DNA of 64,000 nt from Cubamyces lactineus (lineage: Eukaryota > Basidiomycota > Agaricomycetes > Polyporales > Polyporaceae). Positions 46,275 to 57,503 of the stretch are shown here, one piece after another. The notes beneath the pieces were generated by a model. The model was not told the origin of the DNA, made no database searches, and was given only the letters and a program-made list of their open reading frames with translations. Location: positions 434,001 through 498,000 of the forward strand of contig JACDTU010000003.1 in assembly GCA_022376465.1 (NCBI GenBank), in the 5' to 3' direction. Position 1 is the first letter of the stretch; the number at the start of each line of letters is the position of its first letter. Both the position numbers and the translations under genes were made by a program.

Positions 46275-47644
46275 TCAGTGTGCTGGGTTTACAAGGCTGT
46301 GGTCCTGTTTCTTGTGCCTCTTGAGGTCACGCTCGCGGGAGAATGCTTTCCAGCAGCAGTCGCACCGCCAGGGATTGCGACCATTAGGACCATGTCGTTC
46401 GGTGATATGAGCGATTAAGTTTGAACGACGTGTACGAATGGCTATCAAAATGTGCGTGGTACTAGTAAGATGCCTGACACAACATCTGCAATGGCACGGT
46501 GTGAGACTAACGCACATCGATTGCACCCAGGATGGGTACACAAGTACCACTTGACGTTGTGACTGTCAACCCGTGTTGGTATTCTGTACAGTCGATTATG
46601 TATCCATCGGGGCTTCTCAAATTCGACGTCCGAGAGATCAAGAGAGCTGCTCTCAACCACAGGAGGCGAGTGCAGCGCAGAGGGTGGATCAGGAGAGAAC
46701 GAAGGAGAGGGGGCGAAGGTGGAGGAGGCGAAGGCGGAGGCGGAGGCGGAAGGGGAGGATGACGAGAATAGAGACGCCGCAGAGTCGGGAGATGACATTA
46801 CAGGGTAACCGTGCACCTCACCTGGCGCACTAAGAGAAAGGGATGGGAGGGGATGAACGGAGGAGCTCAGCAGTGCATCGCTGCACTGTGGAATGCCGAG
46901 ACTATAAGGATGTACAATTCCAGACGTCCATAACTGGCCCCCAGGAGAAGGGACCCCTCCTGCTCCGAGTCCGAGGGAGTGCTGAGCCTGCATAGTCTCT
47001 GCACCATGACCGGTGTCAGCCAGAGTCGGAGGGCAATGAGTCGACGGGGGGATATGACAGGACGCGTATGGCTCTCGAGCCCCGAAGAGAGGGGGCGATA
47101 TCGAACCGCCGGTAGGGTCAGGCGCGACCGGCGCACCTCCGTCCAGAAAACCAGAGTTGCCCGCGCTAGTGTCGAATGCGACCGGCGCATGACTTGCACC
47201 AACTAGGGCAGCAGGCGGGTCAGGGACTACGTCCATCACAATGGAACCATGGAAAGGAGGATACTGGGCCCCAGGCGGAAGGACGGGATATGGTTGCGTA
47301 GAGCTGTCGGGGGGATCGGGGGCAAGCTGCTCGTGCTGAGTGAGCGCGCCTAGGACTGTGCCGTTGTAGGTAGAATTCACGGACGCTACCAGCCCGCCTA
47401 GACCGTACTGTGCAACGTAGACATCCATCAGGAGCATAGACGCCTCCTTCGAGAGGACGAATTCGGAAAAGGAAGGGGTAGTCGCAACTGAAATGAGGGG
47501 ATACCCCGCGTCGCCAGGAGGCGGGGCCTCCGCGCCCGAGAGGTGCGGATTATCCAGCGCGTCAAGAGAACCAGAGCTGTTGAGATGAGGCATACCAAGG
47601 TCGGTAGCGTTGAAGACGTTGTTATTGAGCATAATGTTGGGCAT
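46275..47644 (-). CDS. C2H2 zinc-finger protein C
   Basis: Probable transcription regulator. The long first exon (ATG 47642-47644, MPNIMLNNNVFN) encodes about 365 residues rich in Pro/Ser/Ala/Gly, with a serine run SLFSSSSPSAS. The two terminal fingers are YLCTHPGCNR-S-IRTRRSNLIAHITERH and WRCDCCWKAFSRERDLKRHKKQDH, with the stop at 46275. The phase-1 intron (GTGCGT to TGATAG) cuts finger 1 three residues after the second Cys, as in A, B and D. In the first finger the usual inter-Cys spacing is four residues; the second has CxxC. A TATATA lies about 58 bp and GCTGCAGC about 80 bp upstream of the ATG. Target unknown. Confidence 0.8.
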
Positions 47645-48768
47645 AGGAAGATGGTGGCAGGATGTTAGTCCCGAGGAGAGAGCCGTCGTCCCGCACAGAC
47701 TTATATACCCGGAAGCTGTAATGGCTGCAGCGATCAGTGCATCTTGCAGTCATTGGCAGCCTTCGCACGGCCATATCAGCGACCTCGAGGTGGTAGACCT
47801 GCCCCATGCAGACGAAAACGTGGCGAGGAAGCTTTCGTGCAGCGAGCACGCGCAGTCTCTGAACGCGCGCAGTCTGCGAACATAGCTCCCAGGATGCGCA
47901 GCGCTCCTGATATCTCTCTGCTAGGACCCATGATCATCGATGACATCGCCCTCGCACATACAACCTGCCTACTAATGCCGGGAATTAGGCGGTGGACATA
48001 GGACGTGCACGAGGGTATACGCATTGCTGCGTTGCTTCTACCCATCCTTTCCGGTACTGCAAGTCGCCAGGCCTCCACGATACAGGAGAATGAGCGTCCG
48101 CCCACATGGTATTCTCGCGAGCACGTACACATACGTCACGATACATACAAGGGGAAACAGCGGAAACGCGTCCTTGTGACTCGTAGCGGACCCCGGGAGG
48201 GCTGAGTGTCGTCGTGCACGGCTGCTTTGCAAGGCTAGGGTGCATTCAGAACTCACCTGGGCGATAGCGAAGCGCTTCTAACACGATGACAGGCCGTACA
48301 TAGATCTCCATGGGTCCATGACTTGCTGCCAACGAGACGTGCCTGCTAACGGCCCTCGGCGGTAAGTTGCGCAGGCCTCCATAAGTATTAGGAAGTCGGC
48401 GGAATACCCCAAAACGCGCCGTCAATTGATGGGGTCTTCAAGGAAGGTCCGTGGATATGATGGCTGAGCTTGAGCACCTCGCCCTCCTTCCCGAGATTAG
48501 TCTTCAGCAGTGCCTGGACTTGTTCCTATTGCGAGCCGTTAAGTGCGGAGTCACCGAGATTGTGGGGCCAGCATCCTATCATACTTCTCGCATTCATGAG
48601 TCTCGTAGCAGCGACGAGGGAAGGTACGATAGGAATAGTCATAGACTCGGGGCTCGACAAGCTCAAGTGAACGTTGCTTGGTTGAGCTAGGCGCTTCCGG
48701 TTACCACTAATCAGGGGTGCCAGAGGTCTCTGTGGCAGTGCGTCGAGCGGTGTCCAGGGGTTTGTGTT
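47645..48768. other. Intergenic region upstream of C2H2 gene C
   Basis: Promoter of gene C at the left end (TATATA near 47703, GCTGCAGC at 47724-47731). No other gene supported; the ORFs at 48451-48690 show no family motif. Confidence 0.45.
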
Positions 48769-48777
48769 ACTTCAATT

Positions 48778-49411
48778 TAGTCTCCCCTAGGCAGACGTAC
48801 CGAGGCGCTCTATTGAGGGGAGGGAGGGACGAGCGCCACGGACGTCTGCTACGAAATCGAGGGGTCGTAGGGGAGGCTGAGGAAAGTGCTTGCGGATCAA
48901 CGTGCCGAGTGATGGCCGAGGTGCCGCGGTGGCTGAGAGGCTCTCAGTCTCTGGGGCTTTGGACTTGTGGACTCTATAAGTACACTCTATCGTGCTCGTC
49001 GCCACAGCTGCTCATACCAGACCTGTATGTAGATCTATGCAAAGCAAGACCAGATTAGTTCTGAACCCCCCCAACCCCTCGACAATCTAATTTTGCAGGC
49101 CATGCCCATGTATCTCGCCTGTGATCATGCAGCAGAGCCACGGGCCCTCGCCACCTGCGAATTTGAGCAGTTAAAGATGAGTAAAACGCAGTCCAACGTT
49201 GAACGAGCGCACGGAGAGCTTTGCTGCATGTCCAGTTTTGTGTGTGCGCAACGCAGTACCGCTTTGCTTCACATGAAGTACAGTAAGACGGCGTTGTGGA
49301 CGATGCATTAGCGCCCCGTGAAGCCACCGCGGCACATCGGCCATCACTCGGCACGTTGATCCGCAAGCACTTTCCTCAGCCTCCCCTACCCCTCGATTTC
49401 GTAGCAGACTA
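48778..49411. mobile_element. Non-autonomous TIR element, Mutator-like
   Basis: 634 bp bounded by TAGTCT and AGACTA and flanked by a perfect 9-bp direct repeat ACTTCAATT (48769-48777 and 49412-49420), the target-site duplication. Long internal inverted repeats at 48844-48934 and 49322-49409 match at 87 of 88 positions plus one 3-bp indel. Left of its arm there is an extra segment of about 66 bp (48784-48849) that itself folds (GCAGACGT...GGCGCTC against GAGCGCC...ACGTCTGC) around a G-rich loop. No transposase ORF, so movement would need a donor elsewhere. A 9-bp duplication with long TIRs is typical of Mutator-like elements; assignment is inference. Confidence 0.8.
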
Positions 49412-49420
49412 ACTTCAATT

Positions 49421-50901
49421 GGGCCCTGTTTCTTCCAGTCGTCTCGATTTCTCTCCCAGATCCTCCGTTTGCGACGGCGTACTCATCTTTGTACTAGGCG
49501 ACGCTACTGTTTTCACGATATGCATACTTCAAAGGTCTACTCATATGATCGCTTAAGTTGTCTGCATACCACGCCCTTAGTGGACTGAGCCATGGAACGC
49601 TTCTAGCATCCCTTGAAGATCCAAACGTGGGGCGTAGTGCTTTGGGACACTTGGCCATGCGATAAGCACACTCTAAATGCAGTGCATGCCCTGACTTGAC
49701 CTTCCGACTAGATGCTATCGCCATGAACGAGCGAATTACCTTCACATCCGCTCCTACTCAGCTGCCGGCAGAGTCTAACAGCCCGATCCTATGCTTGCCG
49801 CGAAATGTCCCCGGATCCAGCCCACCTAGCCGTGTCCGTACGTTTCACTACGCCCTGTACCCCGCAATGTTTCCAGCGCACACCTGATTCTAACCCATTC
49901 ACCCTCCGTCAATGTGCGAGGGGCCCGCTGCGTATCTCTCAGACTCGGACAGACCGGCCGTTTCTCACTAGAAACTGCCAGCCGGTCTCTCATTTCCCTC
50001 AATTAAACTACAGAAGGCAGAAGCTTCTACATCAGTTGATGTCCCGCTCGCAGTGCAAAGAAGGGAACGGCGTCCACCTTGTTCCCTGAGCCCTGCAGGG
50101 CTGCGTCTGCGTCCGCCCTCCAAGTACGCGTGTGCGTTTACGATGGGGGGCGTGCGCCGCGCGCATGCACTGCGTACTCGGCTCCGCGTTGCCACGGAGA
50201 GCAGTAATTCAGGGAGGGAGTGCGAATTCGTGAATCTGCACCATGCAGCGTTGTGGCGTTGCCAATCTGGGAGGGCTGGGGATAAAATGCGGTCCGAACA
50301 AACACAGTCGACGCTCCTCTAGCGCATTCCCACGTGTAGCAATTTATTGTATCCGTTTTGTTCCATCATCCTTGTTCGAACGTCGCAGTACCCCGTGTCC
50401 CGCCAGTCATAATTCCTGCACAACCGTAGACACCGACGCAGTGTTCTCTTTGTTCTTAGCGGCACAAGGTGGCTCGCGACGACGAGATTGTATGGCGCTG
50501 CTCAACGTTGCTTCTCACTTGGGATCTGGCGGGACGACGATGGCGCGATCGCCCCGGCGCCAGTCTATTCTGCGGCGATCTGGCTGCAGCAGCTCGTCGC
50601 AGAATTCGGCGGCAGATTTGTAGTCGTGAAACTCTAGATCTATGGGCGCGTGGGTATACGCCGTCGTTGCAGGCACCCCCGTTCCCAAAGGCTCCCCCCT
50701 CGAGGATGGTCACGGTCACAGACGCAGTCCAAGAAGGCAAGAAGACGCTATCTGCAGCAACGCTGCAGGTGATTGAGTTTGCGCTAACCGCAGCGCCCGA
50801 GGACAGTCAAGTACCTCGGGATCTCCCTTGTTCATTTCTCGCTGTGCTCCCTCCACCCTCCCTGCAGATACCCGACAATCACCCTCCGTTTCCTAGCGAC
50901 T
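49421..50901. other. Intergenic region upstream of C2H2 gene D
   Basis: 1.5 kb without a supported gene; the ORF at 50469-50975 has no domain and overlaps the start of gene D in another frame. GCTGCAGG at 50762-50769 and TCTGCAGC at 50751-50758 lie about 140 bp before the ATG. Confidence 0.45.
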
Positions 50902-51837
50902 ATGTATTATTATGCAAACGACGCTCGCTTTCAGTTCGACACCCTCCCGGCGACCGAACCTACGAGCTCTCTTGAAGAGTTATTGGCTGAGGGAACCGGT
51001 GAGTCGACATCACTCTCAGACCGCTTTCATCAAGATATAGGCTCACGACTCCTTCCAAGTCTCTTGCAGTAGCATTGGATCTCCCACGCAGCTGGCCGAG
51101 TTCGATCCATGCACATGGGATTCAGTTGACTGGACAGACGTCTTCTGTCCTCAAACATGGTCCTCTACGTCTTCCCCGCTTCAGTTATCCGACGAGTCCC
51201 CTCCGCCTCCCTCTCCTGCGTCCGACTTTGTGATGGGAGACACCACAGAGTCGCTGTCCGACTGGGTTTCTGTCCCCAGCGAGGACAGCTTTCACACCGC
51301 AACAGTCGGGTTCCCGTCGCCCAGCATCGAATCCCACCAATTCATGCTCGACGTAGACTTCTACGGACTCGTGGATCGACCGCGCCCCGAATCTCCGCCC
51401 CAAATCGAGCCTCCCGCCGCGATCGCGCAGACCCAACAGCACTCGCTCGTTCGGATATGCAACGGCAGCGCAAAATCCGAGGACGTCGAGGAGGCCGCTC
51501 CACAGCCGGCCAAGCGGCGCCGTCAAGATACTACACCACGGTTCCAATGCGACAAATGCAACTCGCGTGAGTAGAATCCGTACTCCCCCCTGGACGCCTG
51601 TTCAAACAAGTGTACTCCCCCTTCATGGGCGCCCCTCTCCTCCACCTTTCGCTAGGGTTCGCAAGGAGCCACAACCTCAAAGTGCACATCAAGTCCGTGC
51701 ACGAGAACCAACGCAGCTTCCCTTGCAAAGTCGCGGGGTGTGAGCACGCATTTAGCCGCAAACATGACCTCACTCGACACTTCCAGTCGAAGCACACGAA
51801 TAAGGGCTCTCCCCGTCGCAAGGGCAACAAGGAGTGA
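50902..51837 (+). CDS. C2H2 zinc-finger protein D
   Basis: Probable transcription regulator. Exon 1 is MYYYANDARFQFDTLPA...LLAEGT, joined through an acceptor at TTCCAAG to SCSSIGSPTQLAEFDPC, then an acidic/Trp-containing stretch (WDSVDWTDVFCPQTW, SLSDWVSVPSEDSF) and a nuclear-localisation-like AKRRRQD. Fingers: FQCDKCNS-R-FARSHNLKVHIKSVH and FPCKVAGCEHAFSRKHDLTRHFQSKH, followed by a basic end GSPRRKGNKE. The phase-1 intron inside finger 1 (GTGAGT to CGCTAG) is at the site shared with A-C. The finger pair is complete and canonical, making this the best preserved of the four. Confidence 0.82.
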
Positions 51838-52338
51838 ACGCCGCTAGTGGCGATACCGGTGCGTCCCCCACCCCTCCTCCCCTCCCCCACTGCCCCACGT
51901 CTGGCGAATCGCGGGCAGAAGCGCGACACGCGGTGCGAGTGCGCGCGTTTACACGGTCACGTGCGAGTCACGCTGTCCCCTTTCCGAGCTCAAGATCTAC
52001 AGTCAGACTCGCACTTGCGCAGGCCTCCAAATCGAGACGCCGCGCTACTACCAGAAGCACTGAACACCTGTAATCGTGCGCTGACGCTCTCTTGCCACAC
52101 AGGTCCTCCGGATTCGCGGACAGCAGCCATCATATTCCCTCTCAGTCGCACGACCCCCTCGAGTGCCCGGCGCCATCCAGTGCGGTGCGCCGGCTGCTCG
52201 GACTTGGCGTGCGACTCCTCACGAGGGTGGATATGTGGCTGATGAACGGGATTCTCTCTTGGTACCGTACGATACGGCTTCTATGACTTTGCTTGTATCC
52301 TTTGGTTCGTTCGATTTGGGTTTCGTTGTGCGGGTGCG

Positions 52339-52426
52339 ACACTCGCCGACTTGGGACGGCTCTCCCTTGACGCCGGGGGTGACCTTGGGCGTGCGAGGAC
52401 GAGAGACGAGCCACGTCGGCGAGTGT
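52339..52426. repeat. Imperfect GC-rich hairpin
   Basis: ACACTCGCCGAC at 52339-52350 pairs with GTCGGCGAGTGT at 52415-52426, and the stem extends inward with mismatches to GGCTCTC/GAGACGAGCC. The loop is about 35 bp. It lies 500 bp 3' of gene D. Confidence 0.65.
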
Positions 52427-52740
52427 GGCCTGTACGAATATATGTAGCGTTTGGTTTGGACCTTCCTGTATGATATCGGGGTGCCTCTTCCTTCTTGATT
52501 ACCCCCCTCAACCCTTGTATATGTCCATGCTCCGTGCTCGACCCCCGCTCTGCTTGCCACTTGTTGTGTGTACGATAGGCAGTTTGCTTCGCGCTCTCGT
52601 GTCGTATATATTTGAAGGAATCCGCGTCTTTGTATCATATTTCAACCTCTCCGAATACACTGTTTCGTGCCGCTCCCACTATGCGCCTCTTACGAGCACA
52701 AACGGGCATGGCGGAGCTCGCAATTAGTTGCCCAGGCGCC

Positions 52741-52760
52741 GCACGACGCAGGCGTCGTGC
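52741..52760. repeat. Perfect short palindrome
   Basis: GCACGACGC, AG, GCGTCGTGC: a perfect 9-bp stem. It may be part of a transcript end structure; nothing else supports a role. Confidence 0.55.
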
Positions 52761-53528
52761 ACACATTTAGGCTGAGTTCAGACTACGAAGGATCTATGAG
52801 GCCTTACTCATCCACCGAGGGTTTGCATGCCCTCATGAAAAGATAGGTCACCAGTATGACGAACTTCAAGAAGCCTAGTCATCACTCAGACAGTCATAAC
52901 GAGGACACGACAATGCCATCATCCACTTCACGATGTTGGCAAATGACGATCTCCTCGGACAGACGCAAGACCCGGCAACAACAGCATGCGTATTGCTCAT
53001 TCTCGCAGTCGCACGGGTACAGCTATTGGATCAGTAAGTACGGGGAGGTAAAACAAAACCGAGGCAAGTAGCGGCGTAGGTCGTCGTCAAAGTCGTAACA
53101 AGATGCACATCGCGATAGGTAGGAGAGGGACTGGGGCGGATTGTGGAATGTGGAATGCGGAATGCGGAATGCGGGGGAGAACGAGAGGGCGAGCAGTGGA
53201 GGGTTAGATGTGGGACTCCTCGAGGGACAAACAAGAGAACGATGTATGAAGACCGGGCGTGGTGGTATACAAACCAATGCGACCTTCCGCGAGAGACTGA
53301 GGGCGGTATAAGAGCGTACTCTTTGAGAAAGGAAAGATGGTGAAAATGAGATGATTACGGAGAAATGGACCTGGGCTCTTCCTGCGCAAGGTATGTGTTC
53401 CTGGAGGTATACCCGAGCCGGAAAATGTAGCAGCAAGAAGTGGGGTGGCGAGGGATGCAGACATTAGGCGGAGAAGAAAGCGATACGACTTGGTCACGAG
53501 AGATTAGAGACGTTGAAAACTGGGGCCT

Positions 53529-56500
53529 TTACTTGCTCTGTTGGGCGGCTTGCACAAGAAGGGCCTTCTCTTTGAGCACGGACGGGTAACTGTTCATAAG
53601 GTGGGCGAGAGGGCGGAGGTCGTCCTGGTCCAAAAGCGCGATGGTAATCTTGGGCTGTCGATCGACATCAATATCTACCCTTGTACGAGAAAACTACGAC
53701 AGATACTCACAGCTCCCTTGATGCCAAACGCCTTGACAACACGCCAACTACATGCATCGTCAGTGACATTGTAAGGATTGCAAGTAGAAAAGCCATAGCG
53801 CACAGTTTGTCGCCCAACGCCTGTTTCTGCTGGTTCACCGGCTTGTCACGCAGGCTATCGATGAACTCGTCGGTTGCCTTCACGACCATCGGGTCCGCCT
53901 TAGGGAGCGGCAGGCCAGTGACGGAGGACGAGTTCACAAGCCTAATGATCTCCGACGCAGGCAGACGCGCAAGAGATGCGATGGTGTGAACCTGCGCGGG
54001 TGCGGCCGCGGACGCAGGCGCACTGGGCGTCGCAGGAGTGGGACTGGCAGCTGCGCTTGGGCCGCGAGACGAGAGGTCGGGCGTCTGCGGAGAGTCGAAG
54101 GACGCAGTGGAAACCTTGCGTGCTTGCGGCGTCTGCGGAACAGGGACGGTCGAGACAGCGGGCGTCTGCTCTTCCTCCTCTTCGACTTCGAGCACGAGCT
54201 TCGCGTCCGCGATCTTGGCACGCAACACTTCCACATTGAACAAGCACATCGCACGTTCGCGCTTGGGCAGCGACATGAGCAACTCGGTGAGCTCCGCGAC
54301 TTGGGCAGACTCCAGCTTGCCGACGGCGTTAAACATCCTGTCCCTCTCAGATTGCGGGGCAGCGACGGACCCGGATGGCGATTCGGTCCGTGGAGGAGTA
54401 GACAGCGTCGCAGGCATAGAAAGCGGCGTAGAGGGATGATCGGGCGCAGAAGCCGTCGCATTTGGGGCGGACGCGTCCAACAGACGAGAGTCTTGCGACG
54501 CAGCAGGGGATGGTGAGGGCGACTTCGACGACTTTGAAGGGTTCAACGACTTCCTCGCGGCCTGGATCTGCTCGTTGAGCTTGTTGGGGTCTTGAATACC
54601 CTGCACCACTTCGCTCAGGGACAGCGAGACGATCGACTGGACGACTGAGTCGAGTTCATCCTGAGCAACAACATCCATGCTCTTGATGCGCCTACTCAGC
54701 TCTCCAGTGAGCACCTCCTTGCGGACGACCGGCGAGAGTGCCGAGAGGTCGTCATAGCGCATGGGAAGGTTAAGGGTGCCTGACAAAGCAGCCTGGACAC
54801 ATCCGTTAGCGTACACTCTTGCAATACAACCAGAAAACCCACATGGTAGAAGCTGCCTGAGCTACGGCGGGCGCGATCAGGGCGCTCGTGGTGACCCATC
54901 GTGGGAGAGCCGAGCACGGCAGGATGGCTGCTAGGGCTAGGCCATCCCGCGTAGCTCTCGCCGGCTTCGCTTGCGGTAGGACTCGTAGCTCCGCTGCTGC
55001 TGCGAGGGTGTCCGTTGTGACCGCCGAAGCGTTGAGCGAGCTTCTCCTGACGGAGCTGCTTGGGCTCATGCAGGCGAACGACGAGCTGCTTCGTGCCAAT
55101 CACAACACCATTCATCGCGTTCATAGCAGCAGCGGCTACGTTACCGAGCCAACATCAGTACCGGACCATTACAACTGGGGAGCAAATTTGCGGTACCTTG
55201 ATCGGGCGTCTGGTAGGAAACGAAGCCGAACCCACGGCTCTCTCCTTGTTCGTTGCGCATCACACGAGCGCTGTGTTTTGGTGAGCAGCTGTCTTGCGAG
55301 AAAGTTCTCCTACCTCCGCTCACTTACCTGACAATTTGGCCGAACTTAGGGTAGATAGGCTCAGTTCAAGTTCCAATCTGGGATTGTATGCGAAGGAGCC
55401 TACCTGGCGGAAGTGCGAAAACAGTCCATTAGAGTCAATTGAGACATCTAGGTTCTAGGTGGCGAGTCAGCTGAGATGTTGTCGTAGATCCAGGTATGAT
55501 ACGAACTTTGATGAAGAGGTTGCAGGGATCAATGAGCCCGCTATGGCTAGTCGATCCGGGACCGGACAAGGGAGCGAGCTGCACTTGCTGCCCAGGACCA
55601 TGAACAAATAGCGGACGAGAGGGGTAAGGTGACTGCCGAGGGGGCGAGTACTACAATTTCTTCTTGTGAGCAATGCCACTCATAGCGGATATCTCGGGAT
55701 GCGTACCTGTGCGGGATACGGGAACACCGAGCCTGTAGGGACGAACGAGGGCGCGTTGGGGCTGAACTCGCTCAGGGCAGCTCCGGCACGACGCGGCTGG
55801 TATATTTGTACAACGATGTTCTGACCCTCGACCTCCGCACAGTGCATAGCTTCCTCTGCCTCACGCGCGTCCTCTTCCCTCCAGAACTCGACGACGCCTG
55901 TGTCTTTACCAAAGGGAGCCTGGGTTCGTACGGAGGCAAGTGCACCAAATGGACGGAAGAGATCATAGAGCTGCGAATCCGTGTAGCCCGGAGGGAGCTG
56001 CTTCACAAGACGTGGCGACGCAGACGGGGGCGGCAGCGGTGTGGGAGGAGTTGTCGACGGGTATGGAGATAGTGTGAGTAGGACAGGTTGCGGGAGGTTA
56101 GGGATCGGGCGGCCTTGCAATGTAGCAAGTGCCTTCTCCGCTATAACGTACGCGTCAGCGGCCTGTTTCGAACGGGTATTCCAAAGAGGCGGCAACGAGG
56201 GAAGCACATCGTAACCAATCTGCATGCATTGTAGCGAGGACGGGCAAGGCTCCGACGTACTTGCGCTGTACTCATGCAAGTCGCACAGCTAGGTGTCTAT
56301 AGGACAGAACGGATGTACTTGCTAGGAGATCCATTCGCTACCCCGAACGCTCTGTGACATTCTGTGTTGCCGCTTCAGGGAAACGACGAGGAATAGGGGC
56401 AACTGGAGCCGAAGGCGTCACGCGTGCTGGGCGCGCCAACGCGTCCGATGCTCCCGTCTGTCCAAGCAATCGACTGGCTGCCCGTGCACAGCGCAGCACG

Positions 56501-56956
56501 ACGATTTGTTCGAAATCCATCCTCCGATGGCCTTATGCAATGGCAGCCAGTCCGATGGAATCGATGCCACGCTCTGACCAGGAACCCTTCCGTGAAGGGG
56601 CCCGACCAAGAACAGGCATCGTTCACTGCATAGAGACAACCCGTGCGCTCGTCCTCGCTTCGTGCATGGTCACACCGATCACATTGAAGCCTCGCGATAT
56701 CCTAGCCCTGGACAGAAGGCGATGGACTCACCTTTCTCGAGGTACTTGAACTCAATCGTCCCCGACAGAGGCTTGTTCGACCCGTCGCGGGGGATGTTAG
56801 GCCGGAAGGGCGCGCACGTCTGAAAAGCGACCGCCAGATCTTCGTCTCGCACGAAAGGCGGCAGACCAGAGATGTACAGCAGCGGCTCGTGTAGGTACGG
56901 GTGCGGCTGGGGCCGAGGCTCCGGCGGGGGCGTGTTGTTGTTGTATTCGGACGACA
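53529..56956 (-). CDS. Three-RRM RNA-binding protein with MLLE-like C-terminal modules
   Basis: Cytoplasmic mRNA-binding protein of PABP/Rrm4 type layout. The ATG at 56956 (MSSEYNNNTPPPEP) leads to RRM1 (LLYISGLPPFVRDEDLAVAF ... LSGTIEFKYLEKAEKALATLQ), RRM2 (LVKQLPPGYTDSQLYDLFRP ... GVVEFWREEDAREAEEAM), and a PABP-like RRM3 (NLFIKNLDVSIDSNGLFSHF ... ESRGFGFVSY, MNAMNGVVIG). A Ser-rich linker precedes helical modules: SPVVRKEVLTGELSRRIKSM; ERDRMFNAVGKLESAQVAEL and onward; and a last one, KLWRVVKAFGIKGAPKITIA then LMNSYPSVLKEKALLVQAAQ. The TGELSRRI word fits the MLLE peptide-binding consensus. Three RRMs plus C-terminal MLLE repeats match fungal Rrm4, which carries mRNA on endosomes; orthology is inferred, not proven. 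Intron 1 (56141-56731, 591 nt) is about ten times the local norm and lies inside RRM1. Confidence 0.85.
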
Positions 56957-57503
56957 TAGTGAGCACGAGTAGAGATGGAGGGAAGCAACTCTAGTCCTCG
57001 CGGGTGCCGACGATGGGAGGGTGTAGGCCTCGAGATGACCGTCGCTGCCGTGCACAACGCGGACGCTGAGAAGGACGTCGTCGGACAAGGCAAGAGAAAA
57101 AGTGATCAAGTATTGCTTATGTAACCGACCACTCAATTAACTGATGGGAATTGGGCGGCCTCCTCGCTTAACGACCACCATGCTGCAGTCGATAATTGTC
57201 CGGCCGGACGAGAGTTCACTGTAAGAAATGTATTGTTCAAAGACGGCAATGACTACGACCAGTGCGGATGTCGATGGCGACGTCCATTGTTTCCGCAGGG
57301 TGCAGGACGCACAGCAACAAAATCATGGACTTCGGACGTCGACGGTCGCGCCCAACGCAAGTCCATCAAGAAAACATCCGATTGGACCGTGTATTGCTAC
57401 AGAGTAAACCGAATCGTATCGTACACCTAGGTCCTCCTCCAAGGATCGTAAGAAAACGTATGCGTATCGTGTCACCAAGGCGCATCTCAGCATCGCGACC
57501 TCA
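56957..57503. other. Intergenic region, RRM gene 5' side / MFS gene 3' end
   Basis: Promoter of the RRM gene and 3' UTR of the MFS gene. No other gene seen. Confidence 0.4.

Larger units (their letters stand above)
51838..53528. other. Convergent intergenic region with hairpins
   Basis: 1.7 kb with no supported gene. It contains the two hairpins listed separately, a GGAATG(C/T) micro-repeat near 53141-53176, and a CT-rich minus strand at 53030-53440 that is probably the 3' UTR of the RRM gene. Confidence 0.45.

Noticed and set aside
48900..48960. Possible tRNA-like segment (CCGCGGTGGCTGAGAGG)
   Set aside because: No cloverleaf with T-loop GGTTCRA follows; it is part of the TIR element.
53986..54516. 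176-codon plus-strand ORF
   Set aside because: Antisense to the MLLE-like region; Arg-rich composition typical of complement frames.
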